Of a stretch of DNA of 64,000 bases, positions 46,778-54,524 are shown piece by piece. Numbering within the stretch: position 1 is the first letter of the stretch; each line of letters opens with the position of its first letter. Position numbers and translations under genes: made by a program. A model generated the notes under the pieces. That model saw only the letters and a program-made list of their open reading frames with translations. It made no database searches and was not told the DNA's origin. This DNA comes from Variovorax paradoxus (GTDB taxonomy: Bacteria > Pseudomonadota > Gammaproteobacteria > Burkholderiales > Burkholderiaceae_C), in contig CP063166.1 of the NCBI GenBank assembly GCA_016806145.1, forward strand, positions 744,001 through 808,000, given 5' to 3'.

Positions 46778-47044
46778 AGAACGTGTTTGTGATCTATTCA
46801 TGGTGCCCGCAAGGCAGCAAAGCGTCGCAATCTAGGCGCGCGCCGCCGTCCAGGCTGATGCCTGGACAAGGTGCGCAACGACGAGTGCGGCGCTTTGCTG
46901 CCTTGCCCGAAGGGTTGCCCCGCAAAGCTGGCATCTGCGGCGTTGCAAATGCTCGCCGGGCCACCAGCCCGGCTGCGCTTTGCGCCTTGCACCTGCCAGC
47001 TTTGCGGGGCAACGGGCACCATGAATAGATCACAAACACGTTCT
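46778..47044. repeat. Compact palindromic element with 32-base perfect terminal inverted repeats
   Basis: Terminal arms 46778-46809 and 47013-47044 are perfect inverted copies (outer end AGAACGTGTTTGTGATC). Between them, with no spare bases, lie a hairpin with a perfect 15-base stem (46810-46824 with 46891-46905) carrying an 8-base tip stem, a tiny CCC-GAA-GGG hairpin (46906-46914), and a hairpin with a perfect 19-base stem (46915-46933 with 46994-47012). It sits between the stops of katE and the convergent LysR gene and overlaps the first base of the latter's stop. It may act as a bidirectional terminator. Short open frames inside it are by-products of the palindromes. Confidence 0.88.
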
Positions 47045-47934
47045 CAGACCCGTGCCGAGCGCCGCAGCTGCTTGAGCAGCAGGCCCAGGTACGGGTTCGG
47101 GTCGGCCTCGCGGTAGCCCAGGTGCAGCGCCGACACGGCGCTCTTCTCGCGCAGCCGCTGGTAGACCACGCCCTCGAGCCGGATCGACTCGGTGCCGCTG
47201 GGCACGATCGCGAGGCCCACGCCGGCCGACACCAGGCCGACGATGGTCGAGGCGTCGCGTGCCTCCTGCACCATGCGCGGGCGGAAGCCCGCCTTCGAGC
47301 ACAGCTCCTGCACCTTCCAGTACAGCCCGATGCCCGAATGGCGCGGGTAGAGGATCAGCGGCTCGTCGCGCAGGTCGGCGATGCGCACCGGGGCCTGGCT
47401 CAGCGGATGGGTGGCCGGCACCGCCACCATCAGCGGCGCCTGGTACCAGGCCTCGATCGCGATGCCCGCGGGGATCGGCACGTTGGGATGGCGCAGGATG
47501 CCGAGGTCGAGCCGGTGGCCGTGCACCGCGTCGAGCTGGTCGAGCGAGGTCATCTCGTGCAGCGCCAGCGCGATGCGCGGATGCGCGGCCTGGAACTCGC
47601 GGATCGCGGCCGGCAGCGTGGCCGACAGCATCGACGAAGCGGTGTAGCCCAGCGCGATCTTGCCGATGCCGCCGGTGGCCGCGTCGCGCGCCTCGCCCTT
47701 GGCCGACTCGACCGACGCGAGGATCGCCTGCGCGCGCTCGAGGAAGTGGCGCCCGGCCTGCGTGAGATGCACGCGGCGCTTGTCGCGGTCGAGCAGGCGC
47801 ACCTGCAGCTCCTCCTCGAGCAGGCGGATCTGCGTGCTCAGCGGCGGCTGCGCCATGTGCAGCCGCTGCGCCGCGCGCGTGAAGTTCAGCTCCTCCGCCA
47901 CCGCCACGAAATAGCGCAGATGCCGTAGTTCCAT
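47044..47934 (-). CDS. LysR-type regulator (BenM/CatR-like), divergent from the aldolase cluster
   Basis: A 296-residue regulator starting MELRHLRYFVAVAEELNFT, the signature of the BenM/CatM/CatR subgroup, with AAQRLHMAQPPLSTQIRLLE as helix-turn-helix and an effector domain containing GYTASSMLSATLPAAIREF. GGAGAT precedes the chosen ATG; an upstream ATG eleven codons earlier lacks one. It is divergent from the aldolase gene, with a TGGAAAT/ATTTCCA inverted repeat between them, so control of the 48-54 kb cluster is likely. Confidence 0.9.
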   Translation of the reverse strand: MELRHLRYFVAVAEELNFTRAAQRLHMAQPPLSTQIRLLEEELQVRLLDRDKRRVHLTQAGRHFLERAQAILASVESAKGEARDAATGGIGKIALGYTASSMLSATLPAAIREFQAAHPRIALALHEMTSLDQLDAVHGHRLDLGILRHPNVPIPAGIAIEAWYQAPLMVAVPATHPLSQAPVRIADLRDEPLILYPRHSGIGLYWKVQELCSKAGFRPRMVQEARDASTIVGLVSAGVGLAIVPSGTESIRLEGVVYQRLREKSAVSALHLGYREADPNPYLGLLLKQLRRSARV

Positions 47935-47950
47935 CGATATCTCCTGCGTA

Positions 47951-47979
47951 TGGAAATCTGTGACCAATCAGTATTTCCA
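47951..47979. promoter_or_regulatory. Candidate operator between the LysR and aldolase genes
   Basis: TGGAAAT and ATTTCCA form a perfect 7-base inverted repeat with a 15-base spacer in the 76-base divergent intergenic region. It overlaps a poor -35 (TTCCAA, 47975-47980), and TACAGT (47998-48003) follows at 17 bases. Confidence 0.4.
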
Positions 47980-48010
47980 AATATAAGGCCGACTGCCTAC
48001 AGTCGCCGCC

Positions 48011-48859
48011 ATGGAGACAAGAGACACCCCTTCGCCGGCCTCCGCCGGCAGCACCAGCCCCGTGATGCAGCGGCTCGCGCGCCGCCAATGGGTGGCCGCG
48101 CTCGGCGTGCGCCATGCGCGCGGCGCCGAGATCGCGCGGCTGGCCAAGGCCAGCGGCCACCATGCGATCTGGGTCGACCTCGAGCACAGCGCGATGCCGA
48201 TCGACGCGGCCGGCGCCATCTGCGCCACCGCGCTCGACATCGGCCTGGTGCCCTTCGTGCGCGTGCCCGAACGCGAATACGGCGTGATCGGCCGGCTGCT
48301 CGACGCGGGCGCGGCCGGCATCATCGTGCCGCGCGTCGAAACCGCCGGACAGGCGGCCGACGTGGTCGCGGCCTGCCGCTTCCCGCCCGAGGGCCATCGC
48401 TCGGCCATCGCCGCGCTGCCCGCCTTCGGCTACCGCCGGCTGCCCGCGGCCGAACTGCGCGAGCGCGCCAACCGCTCGACCGTGGTCAAGCTCTTGATCG
48501 AGAGCCCGCGCGGCATCGAGAACATCGAGGCCATCGCACGCGTGCCGGGCGTGGACCTGCTGGCGATCGGCAGCAATGACCTCGGCGCCGAGATGAACCT
48601 GCAGGGCGGCCCCGCCGTGCATCCGCGGCTGCGCGAGGCGCACGACGCCGCGCTCGCGGCCTGCGCGCGCGCCGGCAAGCCGCTGGCCATCGGCGGCGTG
48701 GCCGACATCGCCTACGTGGCCGACTGCATCCGCCGTGGCGCCGCGCCCTTCCTCATGACCGGCATCGACACCGACCTGCTGCTCGCCGTGCTGCACGAGC
48801 GCGTGGCGCAGGCGCTCGATTCGGTGCGGCCGCTCGACGGCGCCGTGCTGCTCGACTGA
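48011..48859 (+). CDS. HpcH/HpaI-family aldolase
   Basis: A 282-residue class II (metal-dependent) aldolase of the HpaI/citrate-lyase-beta fold, cleaving a 4-hydroxy-2-oxoacid-like substrate to pyruvate or a related ketoacid plus an aldehyde. Visible are HAIWVDLEHSAMP, VPFVRVPEREYG, AAGIIVPRVETAGQA, the metal Glu in KLLIESPRGIENIEAI, the Asp in IGSNDLGAEM and the C-terminal GGVAD. The first 20 residues are an extra leader. TACAGT ends seven bases before the ATG, and GGAGACAAGA occurs just inside the coding sequence rather than before it, so the start is likely leaderless. It is the first gene of the cluster. Confidence 0.85.
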   Translation: METRDTPSPASAGSTSPVMQRLARRQWVAALGVRHARGAEIARLAKASGHHAIWVDLEHSAMPIDAAGAICATALDIGLVPFVRVPEREYGVIGRLLDAGAAGIIVPRVETAGQAADVVAACRFPPEGHRSAIAALPAFGYRRLPAAELRERANRSTVVKLLIESPRGIENIEAIARVPGVDLLAIGSNDLGAEMNLQGGPAVHPRLREAHDAALAACARAGKPLAIGGVADIAYVADCIRRGAAPFLMTGIDTDLLLAVLHERVAQALDSVRPLDGAVLLD

Positions 48860-48890
48860 GTCTCTTCAAATTTCCGATTCGACCTTTTCC

Positions 48891-49769
48891 ATGACCGACC
48901 AGATCCTCGTTTCCAAGCCGATGCGCGACGCGCAGACCCTGACCCGCGCCGCCTTCGAGGTGCCCGCCGGTGCCTGCGACGCGCACGTGCACGTGTTCGG
49001 CCCCGAGGCGCGCTACCCGCGCGTGCCCGCGCCGCACTACACGCTGCCCGACGGCGACCTGCCGCAGCTGCGCGCCGCGCTCGGCGTGCTCGGCCTCGAG
49101 CGTTTCGTGATCGTGCAGCCCAGCTTCTACGGCACCGACAACCGCTGCATGCTCGATGCGCTCGACATCGCGGGCGATGCCGCGCGCGGCGTGGCGATGG
49201 TCGAGGACGGCACCTCGGCGGAGGAACTCGTCGCCATGCATGCGCGCGGCGTGCGCGCGCTGCGCCTCGACCTGTTCCTGCGCTCGGGCCTGCCCACGGC
49301 CGAGCTGCAGCGCTTCATCGCGCGCAGCGTGGAGCGCACGCGCGCGCTCGGCTGGCATGTCCAGTTCTACACGCCGGGCTGGGTGGTGCGCGACCTGATC
49401 CCCTTCCTGCCCGAGATCGAGAGCGACTTCGTGATCGACCACATGGGCTACATGCTCGAGAGCGACGGCCTCACGCGCGCCGACTTCGACCGCCTGCTGC
49501 GCGCGGTGCACGACGGCCGCGGCTGGTTCAAGCTCTCGGGCCCGTACCGGCTCGCCAAGGACGGCAACTACGCGCGGCTGCGCCCGCTCGCGCAGGCCAT
49601 CGTCGAGGCCGTGCCCGAGCGCGTGATCTGGGGCAGCGACTGGCCGCACATTCCCGAAGGCGGGCGCGACACCGGCGAGTTGCTGAACCTGCTGGGCGAC
49701 TGGATCCCCGACGCCGCCGCGCGCCGGCGCATCCTGGCCGACAACCCGGCGCGGCTGTTCGGGTTCTGA
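48891..49769 (+). CDS. Amidohydrolase-superfamily hydrolase (PDC-lactonase-like)
   Basis: A 292-residue TIM-barrel metal hydrolase of the amidohydrolase 2 group that includes 2-pyrone-4,6-dicarboxylate lactonase LigI. Features are the strand-1 H-x-H in ACDAHVHVFGP, RFVIVQPSFYGTDN, GVRALRLDLFL, DFVIDHMGYM, WFKLSGPYRL and the catalytic Asp in VIWGSDWPHI. Such enzymes open lactone rings of aromatic-derived carboxylates. The order aldolase then lactonase fits the lower part of a ring-fission or sugar-lactone pathway. The substrate is unknown. Confidence 0.85.
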   Translation: MTDQILVSKPMRDAQTLTRAAFEVPAGACDAHVHVFGPEARYPRVPAPHYTLPDGDLPQLRAALGVLGLERFVIVQPSFYGTDNRCMLDALDIAGDAARGVAMVEDGTSAEELVAMHARGVRALRLDLFLRSGLPTAELQRFIARSVERTRALGWHVQFYTPGWVVRDLIPFLPEIESDFVIDHMGYMLESDGLTRADFDRLLRAVHDGRGWFKLSGPYRLAKDGNYARLRPLAQAIVEAVPERVIWGSDWPHIPEGGRDTGELLNLLGDWIPDAAARRRILADNPARLFGF

Positions 49770-49773
49770 GACC

Positions 49774-50907
49774 ATGGATGCCTCCACGATCGAAAGCCCG
49801 GCCATGCAACTGAACTGCATCCAGGAACTCGCCACCACCGGCGCGCGCGCGGTGGCCGGCTTCGTCCACGGCGGCACGCGCTACCTCGCGGTGCCGCAGC
49901 TGGCGCGCGACGTCGAAGGGCAGCCCGCGAAGATGACGCTGGGCGACAGCGACCTCGAGATGTCGGTGTACCGCTGGGACGGCGGGCGCTTCGTGCCGCA
50001 TGCCAGCCTGCCGGTGCCCGGCGGCGAGGACGCCGAGTTCTTCCGCATCGGCGAGCGCGCCTTCCTCGCCACCGCGAGCCTGCGCAGCGGGCGCGATCCC
50101 TACACGCTGGCCGTGCCGTCGACGATCTTCGAACTGGTCGACGGCCGCTTCGAGCCCTTCCAGCGCATCGACGGCTTCGCGGCCAAGCAGTGGCACCACT
50201 TCGCGATCGGCGAGCGCCACTTCCTCGCGCTCGCGCAGGGCGTGACCCTGCCGGGCGAGCAGCCCGCGCGGCCGGTGTCGTCGTGCCTCCTCGAATGGGA
50301 TGGCGCGCGCTTCGTGCCGTTCCAGGACGTGCCCTCGGCCTGGGGCTACAACTGGGCCTTCTTCGAGGTCGGCGGCGAGCGGCTGCTGGCCCATGCCGAC
50401 CATGCCGTGCCCTCGCTGCTGCTGCGCTGGAACGGCGAGCGCTTCGAGCCGTTCCAGCAGCTCGATGGCCGCAGCGGCCGCGCCTTCTGCTTCTTCGAGA
50501 CCCAGGGCCAGGCCTGGCTGGCCTTCGCCAACCTGCATGGCGACACGCTGCTCTACCGCTGGCAGGACGGCGGCTTCGCGGTGCATCAGGTGCTCGCGGG
50601 CCCGGGCGGGCGCGAGTTCGCCTGGCGCGGCGATGCGCAGGGCGGGCACCTCGTGCTCGTCAACTTCCTGCACGGCACGCGCGAGGCGCCGATCCCCGAG
50701 CTCGAGTCGATCGTGTTCCGCATGCAGGAGGGCCGGCTGGTCGAGGCCGCGCGCTTCGCGACCTCGGGCGGCACCGACGCCGCCTTCTTCGAGGCCGACG
50801 GCGCGCTGCATCTCGCGGTGGCCAACAGCCTGAGCGCGGCGGTGCGCTTCGCGACGCCCAGCCGCATCTACCGCGTCGAGGGCCTCGGCGCCTCCATCAC
50901 GGGCTGA
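49774..50907 (+). CDS. EPTP/EAR-repeat beta-propeller protein
   Basis: A 377-residue protein built from about seven repeats of roughly 45-50 residues. Each has a pattern like F-F-x-I-G-x-x-x-F-L-A-x-A followed by S-x-x-x-x-x-W-D/N-G-x-x-F-x-x-F-Q; examples are EFFRIGERAFLATA, FAIGERHFLALAQG, FVPFQDVPSAWGYNWAFFEV and RFEPFQQLDGRSGRAFCFFE. This is the epitempin (EPTP/EAR) repeat, best known from vertebrate LGI proteins. There is no signal peptide, so it appears cytoplasmic. It begins five bases after the hydrolase stop and ends seven bases before the next gene, so it is an integral member of the cluster. Its enzymatic or scaffolding role is unknown. Confidence 0.78.
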   Translation: MDASTIESPAMQLNCIQELATTGARAVAGFVHGGTRYLAVPQLARDVEGQPAKMTLGDSDLEMSVYRWDGGRFVPHASLPVPGGEDAEFFRIGERAFLATASLRSGRDPYTLAVPSTIFELVDGRFEPFQRIDGFAAKQWHHFAIGERHFLALAQGVTLPGEQPARPVSSCLLEWDGARFVPFQDVPSAWGYNWAFFEVGGERLLAHADHAVPSLLLRWNGERFEPFQQLDGRSGRAFCFFETQGQAWLAFANLHGDTLLYRWQDGGFAVHQVLAGPGGREFAWRGDAQGGHLVLVNFLHGTREAPIPELESIVFRMQEGRLVEAARFATSGGTDAAFFEADGALHLAVANSLSAAVRFATPSRIYRVEGLGASITG

Positions 50908-50913
50908 TCCGCC

Positions 50914-52116
50914 ATGGCCACCTACGCACCTCACGAGAGCCCCGAGCTGGTCCGCCTGTTCGAGACCTACACGGCCGGGCCCACGAGCATCGGCGCCACG
51001 CTGACGGCACGCACCGCCGCGGCCACCGCGCACGATCCGCTGATCGTCGCGACCAGCACCGACATCGTGCTGTTCCCCGGCGGCGGCCGGCCGCCCGAGA
51101 TCGAGGGCTTCCGCCTGTCGACGCGCGGCTTCAAGGAACTCGCGGGCATCTCGCACCACGGGCCCGCGGTGGCTTCGCTGCTGCGGCTGCGCGAGCTCGA
51201 TCCCGAGGGCGAGCTCTGGCGCGCCGAGACCCGACGCCTGATCGAGAGCACGCGCGCCGCGCGCGCCGCCAACTCCGAGGCGCTGTGGCGCGACACCGTC
51301 GCGGTGCCCGCCTACCGCGGCCGCGAGGCGCGCATCGCGCAGCTGGTCGACTACTCGTGCGCGCTGACCGAGCGCTACCTCGAGCGCGCGCTGCGCGAGC
51401 CCGAGAGCTTCACCGCCGCCGACCTGCGCGAGCACTACATCGAGGCGCGCGGCGATGCCGTGGGCGCCACGGTGCCGATGAACGCCGTGATGATCGCGAC
51501 CTTCTTCCTGGTCGGCATGGACACCGGCCACCGCGTGATCGGCTGGTTCGACCGCCATGCGATCGACTGGTCGCGCGCCATGGTGCTGATCGTCGGCCGC
51601 CAGGGCCGGCCCACGGCCGGCGTGACCTGGACCACCAACTCGGTCGCCGCCATGATCCTCGCGGCCTCGGGCCAGCGGCTCGCGCTCGACCGGCTCTACA
51701 TCGCGCCGCACGGCCCGAGCTTCAAGGTGGCCGAGCTGCCCGACCTCGCGGCGGTGCGCGCCTTCGAGGAGCCGCTGCGCCAGATCTGGGCCCATACGCG
51801 CACCGTGAGCGAACTCGGGCCGCTGATGTACGAGGGCTATCCGCGCTTCGAGCCCGGCGCCGCGGGGCGGCCCCATATCGACGCGCGGACGGAGTCGGTC
51901 GGCGAGATGCCCGCGATCGCGAGTCCCGACGACTGGTTCGCGCTCAACACGCGGTTGCGCGTGGTGCTCGAGGACCCGCGGCAGCTGCTTTCGGGCTGCG
52001 TGGTCGACTATGCGGTCGACCAGCTGCGCGCCAACGGCAACGACCCTGCGCGGCTGGTGGTGCCGGGGCTGGACAACGTGAGCTATCCACCGTTGGCGCC
52101 ACGCGCCGGCGGTTGA
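50914..52116 (+). CDS. Protein of unknown function, conserved-looking enzyme
   Basis: A 400-residue protein I cannot place with certainty; it may belong to DUF5624. It has no signal peptide and no clear transmembrane helix. Distinct segments are DPLIVATSTDIVLFPGGGRP, FRLSTRGFKELAGISHHGPA, VDYSCALTERYLERAL, DWSRAMVLIVGRQGRPTAG and LDRLYIAPHGPSFKVAEL. The GRQGRPTAGVTWTTNS stretch, rich in small residues, could bind a phosphate or nucleotide. It follows the EPTP gene by seven bases. In context it is probably an enzyme of the same pathway. Confidence 0.72.
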   Translation: MATYAPHESPELVRLFETYTAGPTSIGATLTARTAAATAHDPLIVATSTDIVLFPGGGRPPEIEGFRLSTRGFKELAGISHHGPAVASLLRLRELDPEGELWRAETRRLIESTRAARAANSEALWRDTVAVPAYRGREARIAQLVDYSCALTERYLERALREPESFTAADLREHYIEARGDAVGATVPMNAVMIATFFLVGMDTGHRVIGWFDRHAIDWSRAMVLIVGRQGRPTAGVTWTTNSVAAMILAASGQRLALDRLYIAPHGPSFKVAELPDLAAVRAFEEPLRQIWAHTRTVSELGPLMYEGYPRFEPGAAGRPHIDARTESVGEMPAIASPDDWFALNTRLRVVLEDPRQLLSGCVVDYAVDQLRANGNDPARLVVPGLDNVSYPPLAPRAGG

Positions 52117-52243
52117 GCGGAACGCGGCGGACCGATCGGGTTCGCGGAGGCGGGACAACAAGACAAGAGCAGAACGGCAGGCACGCCGGCGGCGACGCCG
52201 CGCGCATTCGATTCATAGAAAAGAGAAACGGAGACAAGACACC

Positions 52244-53212
52244 ATGAGAAAGCTTGCAACCCTGTGGGGCGCCGCCCTCGCGCTGACGCTGGCCGGCGCC
52301 GGCGCGCAGGCGCAGTCCGGCGCCTGGCCCCAGCGCCCGATCCGGATCATCACGCCCACGCCGGCCGGCGTGGGCTCGGACGTGTTCGCGCGCGCCTACG
52401 CCGAGCGGCTCGGCCAGATGCTCAAGACACCGGTGGTGGTCGAGAACCGCCCCGGCGCGCTCGCGGCCATCGGCACCGACGCGGTCGCCAAGGCCGCGCC
52501 CGACGGCTACACCATCCTGTTCTCGACCAGCAACCCGTTCACCATGACGCCGTTCCTGCTGTCGAAGCTGCCCTACAACCCGCAGGCCGACCTGGTGCCG
52601 GTCACGCAGGCGCTCAAGGGCGGCTCGTTCATCGTCGCCAATCCCTCGGTGCCCGCGAAGAACCTGGTGGAACTGGTGGCGCTCGCGAAGAAGGACCCGG
52701 GCCGCGTGAGCTTCGCCTCCTATGGCTCGGGCAGCACCGCGCACCTGGGCTTCGAGCTGCTGCAGGACGCCGCGGGCATCGAGCTGCTGCACGTGCCCTA
52801 CAAGCAGAGCGCCATGCCCGACGTGATCGCGGGCCAGGTGATGCTGGGCTTCGAGCCGCCGATCTCGGCGCTGCCCAACATCCGCGCCGGCCGCATCAAG
52901 CCCATCGCCTACACCGGCAGCCAGCGCAGCGCCGCGCTGCCCGACGTGCCCACGCTGGCCGAACGTTATCCGGGCCTGGAGGTGTTCACCTGGCTGGGCT
53001 TCTGGCTGCCCGCGAAGACGCCGCCCGAGATCGTCGACCGCTTCAACCGCGAGATCCGCGCGGCCACGCAGTCGCCCGAGATGCAGCGGCTGATCGCCGA
53101 GGCCGGGCTCGAGCCGATGGGCACCACGCCCGAGGAGACGCGCGCCATCGTGCGGCGCGAGGCCGAGGCGATGGGCAAGCTGATCAAGGCCAAGAACATC
53201 CGCATCGACTGA
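52244..53212 (+). CDS. Bug-family (TctC-like) periplasmic solute-binding protein
   Basis: A 322-residue binding protein with a clear signal peptide (TLWGAALALTLAGAGAQAQ, cleavage before SGAWP). The core matches Bug proteins: WPQRPIRIITPTPAGVGSDV, TPVVVENRPGALAAIGTDAV, KDPGRVSFASYGSGSTAHLG and LPDVPTLAERYPGLEVFTWL. GGAGACAAGA precedes the ATG. No TctAB membrane genes are nearby. With the porin that follows it forms the probable uptake route for the substrate of this cluster. Confidence 0.9.
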   Translation: MRKLATLWGAALALTLAGAGAQAQSGAWPQRPIRIITPTPAGVGSDVFARAYAERLGQMLKTPVVVENRPGALAAIGTDAVAKAAPDGYTILFSTSNPFTMTPFLLSKLPYNPQADLVPVTQALKGGSFIVANPSVPAKNLVELVALAKKDPGRVSFASYGSGSTAHLGFELLQDAAGIELLHVPYKQSAMPDVIAGQVMLGFEPPISALPNIRAGRIKPIAYTGSQRSAALPDVPTLAERYPGLEVFTWLGFWLPAKTPPEIVDRFNREIRAATQSPEMQRLIAEAGLEPMGTTPEETRAIVRREAEAMGKLIKAKNIRID

Positions 53213-53323
53213 GCGCTCTCGGGGCGCGCCCCCAGCGCCGCATTCCGCACCACCACCATCACGCCGCGCCGGCCCAAGGGCCGCAGCGCCGGCTTTCGCT
53301 CGCCCATTTTTCGGAAGACACCC

Positions 53324-54361
53324 ATGCGCCACATCCCCTTCGCGTTCCGCGCCGTCCTGGCCGCCCTGTTCCTTGCCTCCTTGCCGCTGCTCGCGCAGGC
53401 CCAGTCGAGCGTGCAGGTCTTCGGCACCGTCGACCTCAACTTCACCTACAGCAAGGCCGGCGGCAAGAGCGTGCGCGCCATGGACCAGGGCGGCAACATC
53501 TTCCCGAGCCGGCTGGGCTTTCGCGGCAGCGAGGACCTGGGCGGCGGGCTGGTCGCGAGCTTCTGGCTCGAGTCGGCGCTGCTGCCCGACACCGGCGAGT
53601 ACCAGGGCGTCTACTGGCACCGGCGTTCCACGCTGAGCCTGTCGAGCCGCACCTGGGGCGAGCTGCGGCTGGGCCGCGACTACGTGCCCACCTTCTGGAA
53701 CGTCTCGCAGTTCTCGCCCTTCGGCACGGTGGGCGTGGGCGGCTCGGCCGCGATGGTCGAGGGCTGGCCCATGGGCCTGGGCGGCGCGCGCACGCTGGTG
53801 CGGGTCGACAACTCGGTCGGCTACTTCCTGCCGCGCGACCTCGGCGGCTTCTACGGCCAGGCGATGTACGCGATGCCCGAGGGCGCGGAAGGCATGCGCT
53901 ATGCGGGCGCGCGCCTGGGCTATGCCAGCGGCCCGCTCGACGTCGCGGCCGCCTATGGCCGCACGCCGGTGGCCAACGGGCAGGTCTACCGCACCGCGAC
54001 CGTGGGCGGCACCTACGACTTCGGGCCGGTGAAGCTCTATGCCAACTACCACCGCCACCAGGCCTTCAACGACCGCCAGGTGCACGTGATGGTGGGCGCG
54101 AGCATGCCGGTGGGCCCGGGTGTCATCAAGGTGTCGGCCGCGCGCGCCAATCGCAGCGGCCCCGGCCTCGATGCCGACGACGCGACCCAGTTCGCGGTCG
54201 GCTACGTGCACTGGCTCAGCAAGCGCACGGCGGTCTACACGGCCTATTCGCGCATCCGCAACCGCGGCAACGCGGCCTACGTGGTGGCCGATTCCTCGCC
54301 CGCCGGCTCGCCCGGCATGCCCTCGAGCGGGCTGCAGTTCGGCATCTCGCACAACTTCTGA
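53324..54361 (+). CDS. Outer-membrane porin (Omp32-like trimeric porin)
   Basis: A 345-residue porin with a signal peptide ending QAQSS and a 16-strand barrel pattern. It starts VQVFGTVDLNFTYSKAGG and includes FPSRLGFRGSEDLGGGLVAS, YWHRRSTLSLSSRTWGELRL and GRDYVPTFWN, ending in the terminal Phe signature GLQFGISHNF required by the BAM machinery. Betaproteobacterial porins of this type are often anion-selective, which would suit carboxylate uptake. It is the last gene of the 48-54 kb group. Confidence 0.92.
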   Translation: MRHIPFAFRAVLAALFLASLPLLAQAQSSVQVFGTVDLNFTYSKAGGKSVRAMDQGGNIFPSRLGFRGSEDLGGGLVASFWLESALLPDTGEYQGVYWHRRSTLSLSSRTWGELRLGRDYVPTFWNVSQFSPFGTVGVGGSAAMVEGWPMGLGGARTLVRVDNSVGYFLPRDLGGFYGQAMYAMPEGAEGMRYAGARLGYASGPLDVAAAYGRTPVANGQVYRTATVGGTYDFGPVKLYANYHRHQAFNDRQVHVMVGASMPVGPGVIKVSAARANRSGPGLDADDATQFAVGYVHWLSKRTAVYTAYSRIRNRGNAAYVVADSSPAGSPGMPSSGLQFGISHNF

Positions 54362-54524
54362 GACCGGGGCGTGACGTCCCCCTAGTCCATTTGCGCTAGA
54401 CCGTATTGCGAATAGGCGGGGGTAGGGGCCGTCCCTAGACTTTCCCCACGAGGCCAGAACGGCGCGCACTTCCGCGGCGTCGATGCCCGCCAAGGCGGGC
54501 ATGCCGGCCGCGCGCGGGGGTCCA

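Noticed and set aside
46794..47039. Several 74- to 81-codon frames on both strands between katE and the LysR gene
   Set aside because: They lie wholly inside the palindromic element, and their similarity to one another on opposite strands is forced by the inverted repeats.
48011..48859. A later start for the aldolase after the GGAGACAAGA sequence
   Set aside because: No in-frame start codon lies at a suitable distance after it, so the ATG just before it is kept.
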